From: Candidatus Nanogingivalis gingivitcus | GTDB taxonomy: Bacteria; Patescibacteriota; Saccharimonadia; Saccharimonadales; Saccharimonadaceae | Length of the DNA: 64,000 bases | Direction of reading: 5' to 3' | NCBI RefSeq assembly: GCF_004151455.1 | Contig: NZ_PRLK01000004.1 | Location: 6,436-70,435, forward strand | Shown: one piece after another, positions 1 through 8,706 of the stretch | Position numbering within the stretch: position 1 is the stretch's first letter | How the letters are laid out: each line of letters starts with the position of its first letter | Made by a program: the position numbers and the translations under genes | Notes under the pieces: model-generated | Told to the model about the DNA's origin: nothing | The model's database searches: none | What the model saw: only the letters and a program-made list of their open reading frames with translations

Positions 1-265
1 TTCTATCTATACGTGCAATTTGTGATATTGGCCATTCTGGCGCCATTGGTTGTAACTTAGTATCAAGTTCAACTTGCTTTTCAATTATCCCGTTTAATAA
101 ATCTTGAACAAATTGTTTGTCGCCAATAGTTTCCTCATAGCGAGACATGTTACGCATAATAATTTCGCTTAAACTAACTGTTGGGTCGTTTAACTGTGAA
201 CGAAATTCATATTCATAAAGTGTCTGTAAAACAACAATTCTTCCAAGGTGTCTATTTGATGCCAT
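1..265 (-). CDS. nusB: Transcription antitermination factor NusB (N-terminal part)
   Basis: The gene runs off the left edge of the window, so only about the first 88 codons are visible. Translation from ATG at 265 begins MASNRHLGRIVVLQTLYEYE and continues to a stretch reading APEWPISQIARID, the conserved NusB helical core. NusB binds boxA RNA with NusE (S10) and helps antitermination on rRNA transcripts. The start is supported by a purine-rich AAAGGAAAG about 15 nt upstream. The gene follows rpmF on the same strand, but a hairpin at 320-362 separates them, so nusB may rely on read-through or on a promoter of its own in the short gap. The family assignment is good; the C-terminus cannot be judged. 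Confidence 0.8.
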   Translation of the reverse strand, partial: MASNRHLGRIVVLQTLYEYEFRSQLNDPTVSLSEIIMRNMSRYEETIGDKQFVQDLLNGIIEKQVELDTKLQPMAPEWPISQIARIDR

Positions 266-319
266 ATTGAGTAAGGTTCTTTCCTTTTTTATCAAAATAT
301 TAATTCTTTTATTTTAAAT

Positions 320-362
320 AAAATAAAACGCCGCAAGCACTAAGCCGCAAGCGTTTTATTTT
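320..362 (-). terminator. Hairpin after rpmF
   Basis: AAAATAAAACGC at 320-331 is matched by GCGTTTTATTTT at 351-362. The right arm overlaps the last codons of rpmF. The A/T-rich arms give a U-rich tail in both directions. It is likely a terminator or attenuator between rpmF and nusB. Confidence 0.5.
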
Positions 363-519
363 CTTCTAGTTGCTTATTTAAAGCTTTACCAGATTGTTTT
401 TTAGTAGTATAAACTTTAACTGGTGATTTTTTATTAACACGGCGTGCTAATTCTAGGCGAAGATGACTGCGTCTTAAACCAGTTTTTCGTGGACTACTTT
501 GTTTTTTTGGTTGTCCCAT
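340..519 (-). CDS. rpmF: 50S ribosomal protein bL32
   Basis: This is a 59-residue basic protein. It starts MGQPKKQSSPRKTGLRRSHL, which fits the L32 signature (x-x-P-K-K-x-x-S...R-x-x-x-R-R-S-H). The middle and C-terminus (VKVYTTKKQSGKALNKQLEE) contain no cysteine, so the four-Cys zinc ribbon of many L32 proteins is absent, as in other C-minus ribosomal protein variants. The start ATG at 519 is preceded by AAGGAGA, a clear Shine-Dalgarno sequence, and a TGCTACAAT extended -10 lies further upstream. It is too short for a default gene-finder cutoff. The assignment rests on the N-terminal motif, size, charge and a neighbour acting in rRNA expression (nusB). Confidence 0.75.
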   Translation of the reverse strand: MGQPKKQSSPRKTGLRRSHLRLELARRVNKKSPVKVYTTKKQSGKALNKQLEENKTLAA

Positions 520-618
520 AAAGGTTCTCCTTGAATAATTTAATATTTACTTTGTAATAATTGTAGCAAATTAACCTATAAATATCAAGTACTCTTTATT
601 TTACGAGATTTTGCCTAA

Positions 619-647
619 TTGACATAAGAAGTATTTTATGATATAAT
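619..647 (+). promoter_or_regulatory. Consensus sigma70-type promoter, 17-bp spacer
   Basis: A perfect TTGACA at 619-624 and a perfect TATAAT at 642-647 are separated by exactly 17 bp, with TGA before the -10. Transcription should begin at about 654-657, on or just before the ATG at 657, giving a leaderless mRNA. This is the clearest reference promoter in the window. Confidence 0.85.
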
Positions 648-656
648 AAAAGTATA

Positions 657-1181
657 ATGAAAAATTATGAAAAACAAAAAAGACAACAATACGAAACACA
701 TAAAAAACTAAACCGTCGTGGTAAAAAAGTATTAGGAATGCTAGCTGCCTCATTAATGATAGGTGGGTATGCCTATAGCTCTAACGATGCTAGTACACAT
801 AATATTAAATACGATAGTCGTTTCAAAATGCAAAGTAATGAAGGTTTAGTGGGTACAGGTATGGACCTTAATAGGCTAGAAAAAATATCTTCAAACGGTG
901 GAACTATTGAGCTAGATGATGGCGAATCAATAAGAGCTACAATTGGTCATTATAATATGGAGAAAGGTTCAGGAAACCATACTGCTATTGCTACAGCAAA
1001 AGAAAAAGTCAAATTACACCTTTCTGGAGATGTATACCGTTACGGTAACCAAATTGTTGCAGAAAATAGTAATTTAAAAGACACTACTAATAATGAATCA
1101 TTAGTAGTAGAAAATAAATATGGTAGCCATATAGTACTAGATAATTTTGACAACGACTTCAAAGCCGACAAGCAACAATAA
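657..1181 (+). CDS. Unrecognised membrane-anchored protein, 174 aa
   Basis: I do not recognise the family. The N-terminus is strongly basic and glutamine-rich (about 25 residues), followed by one hydrophobic segment at about residues 27-42 (LGMLAASLMIGGYAY). The remaining ~130 residues are hydrophilic and probably extracytoplasmic, with many Asn, Gly and Asp and a beta-rich look. There is no cysteine and no lipobox. The gene has a perfect consensus promoter whose -10 ends 9 nt before the ATG and no ribosome binding site, so the message should be leaderless. A strong bidirectional hairpin follows the stop. A small anchored surface protein is the most likely role. Confidence 0.7.
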   Translation: MKNYEKQKRQQYETHKKLNRRGKKVLGMLAASLMIGGYAYSSNDASTHNIKYDSRFKMQSNEGLVGTGMDLNRLEKISSNGGTIELDDGESIRATIGHYNMEKGSGNHTAIATAKEKVKLHLSGDVYRYGNQIVAENSNLKDTTNNESLVVENKYGSHIVLDNFDNDFKADKQQ

Positions 1182-1209
1182 AATAACCCTTTCGTAAAAG
1201 GGTTATTTT
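1180..1209. terminator. Bidirectional Rho-independent terminator
   Basis: AAAATAACCCTTT and AAAAGGGTTATTTT form a hairpin with a 3-nt loop between two convergent genes (the 657 gene and leuS). T-rich arms serve both strands. Confidence 0.85.
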
Positions 1210-1224
1210 ATTTATATTATTGAT

Positions 1225-3651
1225 TTACTTTACTACAAAGTTAATTAATTTATTAGGGACAAAAATTTCTTTAATAATCTCCCCTTCTGCTAGGTATTTC
1301 TTAACTTTTTCTTCATCTTTAGCTAGCAATAAAGCTTCTTCTTTAGTGTGTTCTTTAGGTAGAGAAATTTTTCCCCTTAATTTACCATTTACTTGAATCA
1401 TAATTTGAACGGTATCTTCTACTAATAATTTATCGTCCCATTTTGGCCAGCCTGCATGGTCGATAAAGGTATTATTACCCATAATCTCCCATAATTCACT
1501 TGCCATATGTGGAGCGAAAGGTGCTAACATTTTTAGTAAATCTTCCAAAACACCTTGCCATTCTTTAGAAAAACCAACTAGTTTTAACTTATAAAGTTCA
1601 TTAGTCATTTCCATAAGAGCTGCAATAGCAGTATTTAAACTTTCACGGTGAAAATCTTCAGTTACCTTTTTAATTGTTTTATGCTGAACTTTTTGAACTT
1701 CGCCAAAATTATTAACTTCTTTTTTATCGCTATCAGTAAATTCATTAACTAGCGTCCAAACACGGTTTAAGAAACGGTATACGCCAGCAATGCCACGAGG
1801 ATCCCATGAAGCATCCAGTTCGTAAGGTGCTATAAACATTTCGTAAGTACGAAGAGAATCAGCACCATAACCTTGATCAATAACTTCAAGTGGATCTACC
1901 GTATTACCTTTGCTTTTACTCATTTTAGTGCCATCTTCAGCATTTATATAACCGTGATATAACAGTTTTTTAACAGGCTCAGCGAAGTTAGTAAGGCCTA
2001 AATCACGGAAAAAGTGCGTCCAAAAACGAATGTAAAGTAAGTGAGCAACAGCGTGATCTCCCCCAACATAATAATCAACAGGAGCAAAATAATTTACTAA
2101 GTCACTATTCCATGCTTCCTTATTATTTTTAGGGTCACAATAACGGAACAAATACCAACTAGAACATGCATAACCGTCCATAGTATCAGTTTCGCGAGTC
2201 ATTTTTTCGCCATTAATTTCTACTTGTAGAAATTCTTCACTTTTAGCTAGTGCTGAACGACCACTATCATCTGGCTTAAAATCAGCTAAGTCCGGTAAGA
2301 GAACTGGTAATTGGTCTTCTGGGATTAAATGCTCGTTTCCATCCTTATCATAAGCTATAGGAATTGGACAGCCCCAATAACGCTGGCGTGAAATTAACCA
2401 GTCACGCATTTTATAAGTAACTTTAGCTTTACCGATGCCCTTTTCTTCTAACCATGCAACAATCTCTTCTCGTACATCAGAAGAATCTTGACCATTAAAA
2501 TTAGCAGAATTTACCATAATACCTTCACCACTGTAGTATTGACTATCATCAACTATAGTGTCAGATTTTTCAATAACTTTAATGATTGGTAAGTTGAATT
2601 TATTAGCAAACTCAAAATCACGCTCATCATGAGCTGGAACAGCCATTATAGCACCCTCACCATAGCCACCTAGTACATAATCACTTGTCCAAATTGGCAT
2701 TTTTTCGCCACTGGCTGGATTGATAACATAGCTTCCTGTAAAGATACCTGTTTTTTCTTTATTTTCTTGCCTTTCAATTTCTGATTTTTTCAAGGAAGTT
2801 TGTTTATATTCTTCTAAAGCTTCTCTTGTAGAATTTGTAGCTAAATCTAATAAATATGGATGTTCAGGCGCTAAAACAATAAAAGAAGCACCAAAAATAG
2901 TATCTGGCCTTGTGGTGAATACTTTTATTTTTTTATCTTTTCCATCAATAGCAAATTCAACTTCAGCACCTTCACTTTTGCCAATCCAGTTACGTTGCAT
3001 AGTTTTAATTTTTTTAGGCCAGTCAAGGCTGTCTATTTCTTCAAGCAATTCATCAGCGTAAGCTGTAATTTTAAAGAACCACTGAGTCATTTGCTTTTTC
3101 TTAACTTCTTCACCGCATCGCCAACATTTTCCACCTTCAACTTGCTCGTTAGCTAATACAGTTTTGTCCTTATCGCACCACCATTGGTAACTTTCTTTAC
3201 GATAAGCTAGGCCTTTTTTATAAAGCTGAGTAAAAATCCATTGTGTCCATTTATAATATTCTGGATCAGAAGTGTTAATTTCCCTATCCCAATCTATTGA
3301 TATACCTAAACGCTTAAATTGTTTTTTAAAGTTAGCAATATTTTCATGCGTTGCAACTTTTGGTGATACACCTGTTTTAATAGCATAGTTTTCAGCAGGT
3401 AGACCAAAAGTGTCCCAACCAATAGGGTTTAAAACATTTTTACCATTTTGACGATAAAAGCGAGCAATACTATCTACAAGTGTATAGCTTCTAGCATGCC
3501 CAGTATGAAGCCCTGCTCCACTAGGATATGGAAACATACCAGATATATACATTTTTTGTTTATTAGGGTCTGCACTTACGCTATAAATAGCCTCTTCATC
3601 CCATTTTTTTTGCCACTTTGGTTCAATTTCACTTGGATTATATCGTCTCAT
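1225..3651 (-). CDS. leuS: Leucyl-tRNA synthetase
   Basis: LeuRS charges tRNA-Leu with leucine. The 808-residue product is near the usual bacterial length. The HIGH-type motif is seen as PYPSGAGLHTGHARSY near residue 42, followed by the class Ia Rossmann fold, the CP1 editing insertion, and KMSKSKGNTVDP near residue 580. An anticodon-binding helical domain and a C-terminal domain (VQIMIQVNGKLRGKI) complete it. The start is supported by an extended -10 (TGTTAAAAT, hexamer 3666-3661) with only 9 nt before the ATG, implying a leaderless mRNA. It is divergent from rarA, 70 bp away. No T-box precedes it, unlike ileS. Confidence 0.97.
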   Translation of the reverse strand: MRRYNPSEIEPKWQKKWDEEAIYSVSADPNKQKMYISGMFPYPSGAGLHTGHARSYTLVDSIARFYRQNGKNVLNPIGWDTFGLPAENYAIKTGVSPKVATHENIANFKKQFKRLGISIDWDREINTSDPEYYKWTQWIFTQLYKKGLAYRKESYQWWCDKDKTVLANEQVEGGKCWRCGEEVKKKQMTQWFFKITAYADELLEEIDSLDWPKKIKTMQRNWIGKSEGAEVEFAIDGKDKKIKVFTTRPDTIFGASFIVLAPEHPYLLDLATNSTREALEEYKQTSLKKSEIERQENKEKTGIFTGSYVINPASGEKMPIWTSDYVLGGYGEGAIMAVPAHDERDFEFANKFNLPIIKVIEKSDTIVDDSQYYSGEGIMVNSANFNGQDSSDVREEIVAWLEEKGIGKAKVTYKMRDWLISRQRYWGCPIPIAYDKDGNEHLIPEDQLPVLLPDLADFKPDDSGRSALAKSEEFLQVEINGEKMTRETDTMDGYACSSWYLFRYCDPKNNKEAWNSDLVNYFAPVDYYVGGDHAVAHLLYIRFWTHFFRDLGLTNFAEPVKKLLYHGYINAEDGTKMSKSKGNTVDPLEVIDQGYGADSLRTYEMFIAPYELDASWDPRGIAGVYRFLNRVWTLVNEFTDSDKKEVNNFGEVQKVQHKTIKKVTEDFHRESLNTAIAALMEMTNELYKLKLVGFSKEWQGVLEDLLKMLAPFAPHMASELWEIMGNNTFIDHAGWPKWDDKLLVEDTVQIMIQVNGKLRGKISLPKEHTKEEALLLAKDEEKVKKYLAEGEIIKEIFVPNKLINFVVK

Positions 3652-3704
3652 ATTCTATATATTTTAACAGATGAAATAAGTGTTTTCAACTTGATGAATA
3701 AAAA

Positions 3705-3713
3705 TGATAAAAT
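3705..3713 (+). promoter_or_regulatory. Extended -10 of rarA
   Basis: TGATAAAAT at 3705-3713 ends 8 nt before ATG 3722. It overlaps an upstream in-frame ATG at 3704, which therefore cannot be transcribed from this promoter. Confidence 0.6.
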
Positions 3714-3721
3714 ATAAATAT

Positions 3722-4918
3722 ATGGAAAATTACCTCAGTATGCCACTTGCAGAAAAAATGCGTCCCACCAAACTGAGTGAGGTTGTTGGTCAAGAACATT
3801 TACTTGGCGACGATGGTATTTTAACTAAAATAGTTAAAAATAAACAACCTATTAGTATTATTTTTTGGGGGCCTGCTGGATGTGGTAAAACTACCTTAGC
3901 AAGAATTATAGCTAAAGAAGTTGAAGCTGATTTCATTGAACTTTCAGCTGTAACTTCTGGCAAAAAAGATATTGAAGAAGTAATTAAAAGAGCTGAACAA
4001 AACTGGAATTTAAGAATTAATACTATTGTATTTGTAGATGAAATACACCGTTTTAATAAAAGCCAACAAGATGCTTTTTTGCCTCATGTTGAAAGTGGTC
4101 TTATTAGTTTAATTGGTGCTACTACTGAGAACCCAGCTTTTGAAGTAATTACCCCTTTAATATCTCGAAGCCGTGTTTTAACCCTTAAACCTCTTGAACA
4201 AAAAAATATTACAACCCTACTAAAACGAGCTTTAGTAAAATATTATCCACAAGATAAGTATGAAGAAAAAGCATTAGAGATAATAGCAAAAGCAAGTAGT
4301 GGTGATGCTAGAGTTGCTTTAGGAAATTTAGATATAGCTACTAAATTTGATAATAAAATTACCTTACAGACCCTTAAAAAAACTTTGAATAATAATTTTA
4401 TACAATATGATAAAAAGGGTGATGCTCATTACGATAATATTTCTGCCTTTATTAAAAGTATGCGTGGAAGTGATGTAGATGCTACCTGTTACTATTTAGC
4501 AAGAATGCTTAAGGCTGGTGAAGATCCTAAATTTATTGCACGCCGTATGATTATTTTTGCGAGTGAAGATATAGGTTTAGCTGGTAATGGCGCATTAAGT
4601 TTAGCTAATAGTTGCTTTGACGCAGTAACTAAAATAGGAATGCCTGAAGCTAATTATGTTTTATTTCATACTGCTTCGGCTTTAGCTAAATGTAAAAAAT
4701 CTAGACTAACCACTGATATAATGCATAAATCTTATAAATTAGTAAATGACTATCCTTTCGCTCAAATACCTTTGCATTTGCGTAATTCAACCTCAAAAAT
4801 AACAGAAGAGCTAGGCTATACTAAAGGCTATGAATGGAAAGCTAATTTTCAACATCCAAAAGGCTTTTTACCTGAAGATATTCAGAAAATTTTAAAAAAT
4901 AAAAGTCCTAGAAAATAG
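3722..4918 (+). CDS. rarA: Replication-associated recombination protein A (RarA/MgsA AAA+ ATPase)
   Basis: RarA is a clamp-loader-like AAA+ ATPase acting at stalled replication forks. Visible motifs are PLAEKMRPTKLSEVVGQEH at the N-terminus, Walker A GPAGCGKTT, Walker B VFVDEIHRFNKSQQDAF, and sensor 1 IGATTENP; the C-terminal MgsA tetramerisation domain includes ASEDIGLAGN. The longest frame begins at 3704, but that ATG lies inside the extended -10 box, so I place the start at 3722 (MENYLSMPLAEK), 8 nt after the hexamer and leaderless. The TAG stop sits inside the loop of the terminator hairpin. Confidence 0.93.
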   Translation: MENYLSMPLAEKMRPTKLSEVVGQEHLLGDDGILTKIVKNKQPISIIFWGPAGCGKTTLARIIAKEVEADFIELSAVTSGKKDIEEVIKRAEQNWNLRINTIVFVDEIHRFNKSQQDAFLPHVESGLISLIGATTENPAFEVITPLISRSRVLTLKPLEQKNITTLLKRALVKYYPQDKYEEKALEIIAKASSGDARVALGNLDIATKFDNKITLQTLKKTLNNNFIQYDKKGDAHYDNISAFIKSMRGSDVDATCYYLARMLKAGEDPKFIARRMIIFASEDIGLAGNGALSLANSCFDAVTKIGMPEANYVLFHTASALAKCKKSRLTTDIMHKSYKLVNDYPFAQIPLHLRNSTSKITEELGYTKGYEWKANFQHPKGFLPEDIQKILKNKSPRK

Positions 4919-4925
4919 GACTTTT
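4901..4925. terminator. Bidirectional terminator, rarA / surface protein
   Basis: AAAAGTCCTA and TAGGACTTTT pair around GAAAA. The stem overlaps the rarA stop and sits at the end of the convergent minus-strand gene. Confidence 0.8.
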
Positions 4926-5256
4926 AAAATTTAATTTTAATTTTGGCAATTTGCCGTTTTATAAATAAACCAACTAAACTAATAATACCTAGGAAAGATA
5001 TAATTATAATATTAGTATTAGCAGGATATAGCCCTGTATTTGGCGATAAGATCATACTACTAGGACTATTACCATTTTTATTATCTATAGTATTACCCTG
5101 TTTATCATTATTACTGATATTGTTTATAGTACGCACATTAGAAGATGTTGAATTATTATTCACTATATTTTCTAAGCTGGAAGATTTAGCAAAAGCATTA
5201 CTACTCCCAAACAATAATATAGCCATTAAGACTAAAAATAACCCTTTTATTTTCAT
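4924..5256 (-). CDS. Small secreted protein with PNTG-type cell-wall sorting signal
   Basis: This is a 110-residue surface protein. Residues 1-23 form a signal peptide (LVLMAILLFGSSNAFA, cleavage likely after AFA). The mature part is short, Asn/Ser-rich and low in complexity. The C-terminus has a sorting-signal layout: LSPNTG near residue 76, a hydrophobic helix (NIIIISFLGIISLVGLF) and a basic tail (KRQIAKIKIK). The motif is a variant of LPxTG. The second such protein (16042-16692) ends APNTG. A sortase would be expected elsewhere in the genome. The SD-like GGGAAACAAA precedes the ATG. The function of the mature peptide is unknown. Confidence 0.75.
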   Translation of the reverse strand: MKIKGLFLVLMAILLFGSSNAFAKSSSLENIVNNNSTSSNVRTINNISNNDKQGNTIDNKNGNSPSSMILSPNTGLYPANTNIIIISFLGIISLVGLFIKRQIAKIKIKF

Positions 5257-5353
5257 TTTGTTTCCCTTTTTTAACCCTTAAACTTTTGTTTTTGTGCCTA
5301 TATTCTAGCATAAGCATATTAATTTTACAAGGTTTGTTTTACCTAATTAATTT

Positions 5354-5383
5354 AAAAAATAGCCTTACAGCAGGCTATTTTTT
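5354..5383 (-). terminator. Terminator downstream of lysS
   Basis: AAAAAATAGCC and GGCTATTTTTT pair around an 8-nt loop, with a T run on the minus strand. Confidence 0.75.
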
Positions 5384-5442
5384 AAATACTTTTTATAGGC
5401 TACGATAGTAGAAGCTATTAACCTAATTTTAATTTATAATTA

Positions 5443-6954
5443 CTAAAAATTAATTCTTGAGTATATATCCTTAGTAGTTTCAGATATTTCATGTTTTAAT
5501 TGCGGGAAAGGCACGCCTTCACGAGCAGTTACTCCTTCAAAAATCCAAAATACACGTTCACTATAGCCCATTCCACATGCTGGCGGCATTCCATATTCAA
5601 GCATTTCTACGAAGTCAATATCAAGCATCATTGCTTCATCATCCCCTGCGTCACGCATATTTTGTTGTTCCATAAAACGATTTAGCTGATCAATTGGATC
5701 ATTTAATTCGCTAAACATATTACAAAGTTCAGAGCCTGCAATAACAACTTGTGCACGTTGCGTCATCTCTGGGTGATTTGGGTGAGTTTTCGCTAAAGGT
5801 GAAATAAAGGTTGGTGTATTAACAAGCCAAATTGGACCTGTTACATCTTTACGAATATTTTTCCAAAGCTTATCAATACCGCGAGCTTTATTTTCGGTTT
5901 GTTCTACCTCTAAATTATTTTCTTTTAGGGCTTCTTTGACTTGTTCTAGAGTACAGTTATAAGGGTTAATGCCGTAACGTTTCTCGATAGTTTCAGCGTA
6001 ATCCCATTCTTCCCATTTTTGATCAAGGTTCACATTGAAATTGCCTAGCGTGAATTGTAATGTACCAAAAGTTTCTTTTAATACATATTTAAACATTTCT
6101 TCTTGGAATTTTAGACCGTCACGCCAATCCCAATAGGCTGCATACCATTCCATAGCAACATGCTCCGGTAAATGTTCATCAGAATAATTCTCATTACGAA
6201 AACGTGGCCCAAGGTCGTAAACTTTTTCAAAACCAGCACCAAGTAATCTTTTTAAAGGTAATTCATGACTAATACGAAGATAGAATTGGGCATTATCTAA
6301 AGCATCCATATGTGTAACGAATGGGTTTGCGTCTGCCCCACCTGTAGTATGTTCTAGTACTGGAATATTTATTTCATAGAAGCCGTGATTATTCAAAAAA
6401 TCTCTTGTGGCTTGCCAAAACTTACTACGACGGACAAATCTATCTCGTACATCAATATTTACATTCATATCAACATATCGACGGCGAAAACGCTCTTCCT
6501 TATTAGAAAAACCGTCTTGAATAGTTGGCATTGGCCTTAGGGATTTAGTAAGAAGTTTTAGCTCCTTAGTAGCTACTGAGATTTCCCCTGTTTTAGAACG
6601 AATTACTTCACCATTAGCTTGCACAAAATCACCACTATCTAGCAAGTTTAAATCTTTAATACCAATTAAATTCCCCTCTTTAGAAGTTTCAGCAATATTA
6701 TTTGCTTGAATGAAAAGCTGAATAGTACCAGAAAAATCACGAAGCACAATAAAAGCTAATTTTCCAAATTTACGAATACCAGTTATTCTACCAGTAATTT
6801 GTACATTTTTCCCTTCCATTGCATCAAAATTATTAACAATTTCAGCAATCATATGAGTGCGGTTAGTTTCTGCAGGATAAGGATTTAAACCAAGCTCCTT
6901 AATCTGTTCGAGCTTATTTAAACGCTCTTGTCGTAATTCTTTCATAGTAGCCAT
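5443..6954 (-). CDS. lysS: Lysyl-tRNA synthetase (class II)
   Basis: LysRS charges tRNA-Lys. The 503-residue product has the usual class II layout: an N-terminal OB-fold anticodon-binding domain (GRITGIRKFGKLAFIVLRD, about residues 57-75), motif 1, motif 2 (FRNENYSDEHLPEH) and motif 3 at the C-terminus (GMGYSERVFWIFEGV). The catalytic C-terminal glycine-rich segment is slightly unusual (GMPPACGMGYSERVFW) but intact. The ATG at 6954 lies 10 nt after an extended -10, TGCTAAAAT (hexamer 6970-6965), with no ribosome binding site, suggesting a leaderless transcript. Confidence 0.96.
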   Translation of the reverse strand: MATMKELRQERLNKLEQIKELGLNPYPAETNRTHMIAEIVNNFDAMEGKNVQITGRITGIRKFGKLAFIVLRDFSGTIQLFIQANNIAETSKEGNLIGIKDLNLLDSGDFVQANGEVIRSKTGEISVATKELKLLTKSLRPMPTIQDGFSNKEERFRRRYVDMNVNIDVRDRFVRRSKFWQATRDFLNNHGFYEINIPVLEHTTGGADANPFVTHMDALDNAQFYLRISHELPLKRLLGAGFEKVYDLGPRFRNENYSDEHLPEHVAMEWYAAYWDWRDGLKFQEEMFKYVLKETFGTLQFTLGNFNVNLDQKWEEWDYAETIEKRYGINPYNCTLEQVKEALKENNLEVEQTENKARGIDKLWKNIRKDVTGPIWLVNTPTFISPLAKTHPNHPEMTQRAQVVIAGSELCNMFSELNDPIDQLNRFMEQQNMRDAGDDEAMMLDIDFVEMLEYGMPPACGMGYSERVFWIFEGVTAREGVPFPQLKHEISETTKDIYSRINF

Positions 6955-7079
6955 AGTTAGAAATATTTTAGCACAAAATATAGTTTTTTACTAGTTAACT
7001 ACCTTGCAAAAAATAAAAATATATGTTATAATATGATTATCAACGATAGGTTGGTAATATTTTATATAGAGGTGAGAAT

Positions 7080-7352
7080 ATGCTCAAACGTTCTTTTGAA
7101 AAAGGTGATATCATTGATATCGTATCATTTAACAATCTTCGTTGTATTGCTATAGGTGAAATTGTAAGTGTTGACGAAAAAAATAACACTGCAACCCTAA
7201 AAAATATATTCTATAGTTTGCAACACTCTGATGTATGGAGAAAAGTGAGAGAACAAGAAGTTCCACTAGATCATCTTTTTATGAAAGTCACAGACAATGA
7301 GCCGTATATGAAAATATACAAAAAGCTCATTAGTACATACAGCAGTCACTAG
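7080..7352 (+). CDS. Unrecognised small protein, 90 aa
   Basis: I do not recognise this protein. It is soluble, of mixed charge, without signal peptide or membrane segment. The first 55 residues alternate hydrophobic and polar residues (DIIDIVSFNNLRCIAIGEIV) in a way that suggests a small beta-barrel or SH3-like fold; the rest is helical. It has a TATAAT at 7027-7032 with TGT before it, a ~40-nt leader and a good Shine-Dalgarno (AGGTGAG), so it is one of the led genes. A strong terminator follows. It is monocistronic and convergent with proS. Confidence 0.7.
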   Translation: MLKRSFEKGDIIDIVSFNNLRCIAIGEIVSVDEKNNTATLKNIFYSLQHSDVWRKVREQEVPLDHLFMKVTDNEPYMKIYKKLISTYSSH

Positions 7353-7363
7353 TACATACAACA

Positions 7364-7388
7364 GAACCCCTTTATTATAAAGGGGTTC
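7364..7388. terminator. Bidirectional terminator
   Basis: GAACCCCTTTA and TAAAGGGGTTC form a perfect stem around TTA, followed by CTTTTT, between the 7080 gene and proS. Confidence 0.85.
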
Positions 7389-7401
7389 CTTTTTATTTAA
7401 A

Positions 7402-8646
7402 TTATTTCATAAATTTATTGTATATATCTTCAATAGTTAATTCTTCTATTTCGCCATTTTTACGAGTAACTAGTTCGAATCTACCTTGTTTAATTGCTCT
7501 ACTACTAATAGTTAAACGGTACGGAATACCCATTAAGTCGCTATCAGCAAACTTTTGGCCAGCACCAGTATTTCTATCGTCATAAATTACTTCAATGCCT
7601 TGATTTGTTAGTTTATTATAAACTTCTTCTGCTAGCTCTTTGGCATCTTCACCAATTTGCATAAGGTAAATTTTAGCTGGAGCTATATTTTCTGGCCATA
7701 CCAAACCTTTATCATCAGCAAAATGCTCTGCAATTAAACCCATTACCCTACTTGGGCCAATACCATAACTACCCATAAATACTAGTTTTTCTTTTTCATC
7801 ACTATCAATAAATTTTAACCCTAATGCTTCAGAAAACTTATAACCTAAAGTAAATATATTACCAACTTCTACTGCTTTTTCTTCTACTAAATCTTCTTTT
7901 TTAACGCCAAGTTCAGCTAATACTTCATCGTTATAAACCTCTTGATTGATAGCAATACCTTTTTCATGAGATACATAAATAGTATCTTCACCTACTGGGC
8001 TGATAGTCTGAAATTCATGGCTAAATTTCGCAAAGCTACCACCACTAGCAAAAGTTTTAAAAGTATATCCACCTAAGCCTAAACGATCAAAAATACGAAG
8101 GTAAGCTTTAGATATTTCTTCATAAAACTCATCATGCTGTTCTTTATCTTTAGAAAAACTATATAAGTCTTTCATTAAGAATTCACGGCCACGCATTAAA
8201 CCAGATTTGCTACGGAGCTCAGCACGAAACTTAGTTTGAAATTGGTATGGGTAAGATGGCAAATCCTTATATGAACTAATAAAATTACGCATAAGTTTAG
8301 TAATTGGTTCCTCATGAGTTGGCGCAAGACCAAACTCACGGCCATTACTTAATTTGGTTTTAAACCAAACATCCATAACCTCATCATCCCAACGGTTAGT
8401 TGCCTGCCATGTTTCAGGATTTTGTAGAGCAGTCAAACTCATTTCTACTCCACCTATTTTATTCATTTCTTCACGAATAATTTGTACAATTTTATCAAGT
8501 ACATTTTTGCCAAGTGGCAAGAAATCATAAACTCCTGCCATCTCTTTATGTACAAAACCAGCCCTAATTAATAGCTGTGCATTTTTAGAAACTTCATCTG
8601 CTGGGTTATTTTTGGATGTTTTTGTAAACATTTGTGACATCTTCAT
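7402..8646 (-). CDS. proS: Prolyl-tRNA synthetase, short form without editing insertion
   Basis: ProRS charges tRNA-Pro. The 414-residue product has bacterial-type motifs (GVYDFLPLGKNVLDKI; LAPTHEEPIT; FRAELRSKSGLMRGREF) and a C-terminal anticodon-binding domain (NTGAGQKFADSDLMGIPYRL). Usual bacterial ProRS is about 570 residues because of an INS (YbaK-like) domain that removes alanine from tRNA-Pro. Here motif 2 runs into motif 3 with too little sequence for it, so editing in cis is missing. The start ATG has AAGGAGA upstream. The greA terminator lies just 31 nt upstream of the start, so proS needs read-through or a promoter within that hairpin region. Confidence 0.94.
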   Translation of the reverse strand: MKMSQMFTKTSKNNPADEVSKNAQLLIRAGFVHKEMAGVYDFLPLGKNVLDKIVQIIREEMNKIGGVEMSLTALQNPETWQATNRWDDEVMDVWFKTKLSNGREFGLAPTHEEPITKLMRNFISSYKDLPSYPYQFQTKFRAELRSKSGLMRGREFLMKDLYSFSKDKEQHDEFYEEISKAYLRIFDRLGLGGYTFKTFASGGSFAKFSHEFQTISPVGEDTIYVSHEKGIAINQEVYNDEVLAELGVKKEDLVEEKAVEVGNIFTLGYKFSEALGLKFIDSDEKEKLVFMGSYGIGPSRVMGLIAEHFADDKGLVWPENIAPAKIYLMQIGEDAKELAEEVYNKLTNQGIEVIYDDRNTGAGQKFADSDLMGIPYRLTISSRAIKQGRFELVTRKNGEIEELTIEDIYNKFMK

Positions 8647-8676
8647 AAATTATCTCCTTTTTTAAATTAAATAAAA

Positions 8677-8700
8677 AACTCGGCACTGATCAGCCGAGTT
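8677..8700 (-). terminator. greA terminator / possible proS attenuator
   Basis: AACTCGGC and GCCGAGTT pair around CACTGATC, and on the minus strand a T6 run follows. It lies between the greA stop and the proS SD. Confidence 0.75.
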
Positions 8701-8706
8701 AATATT

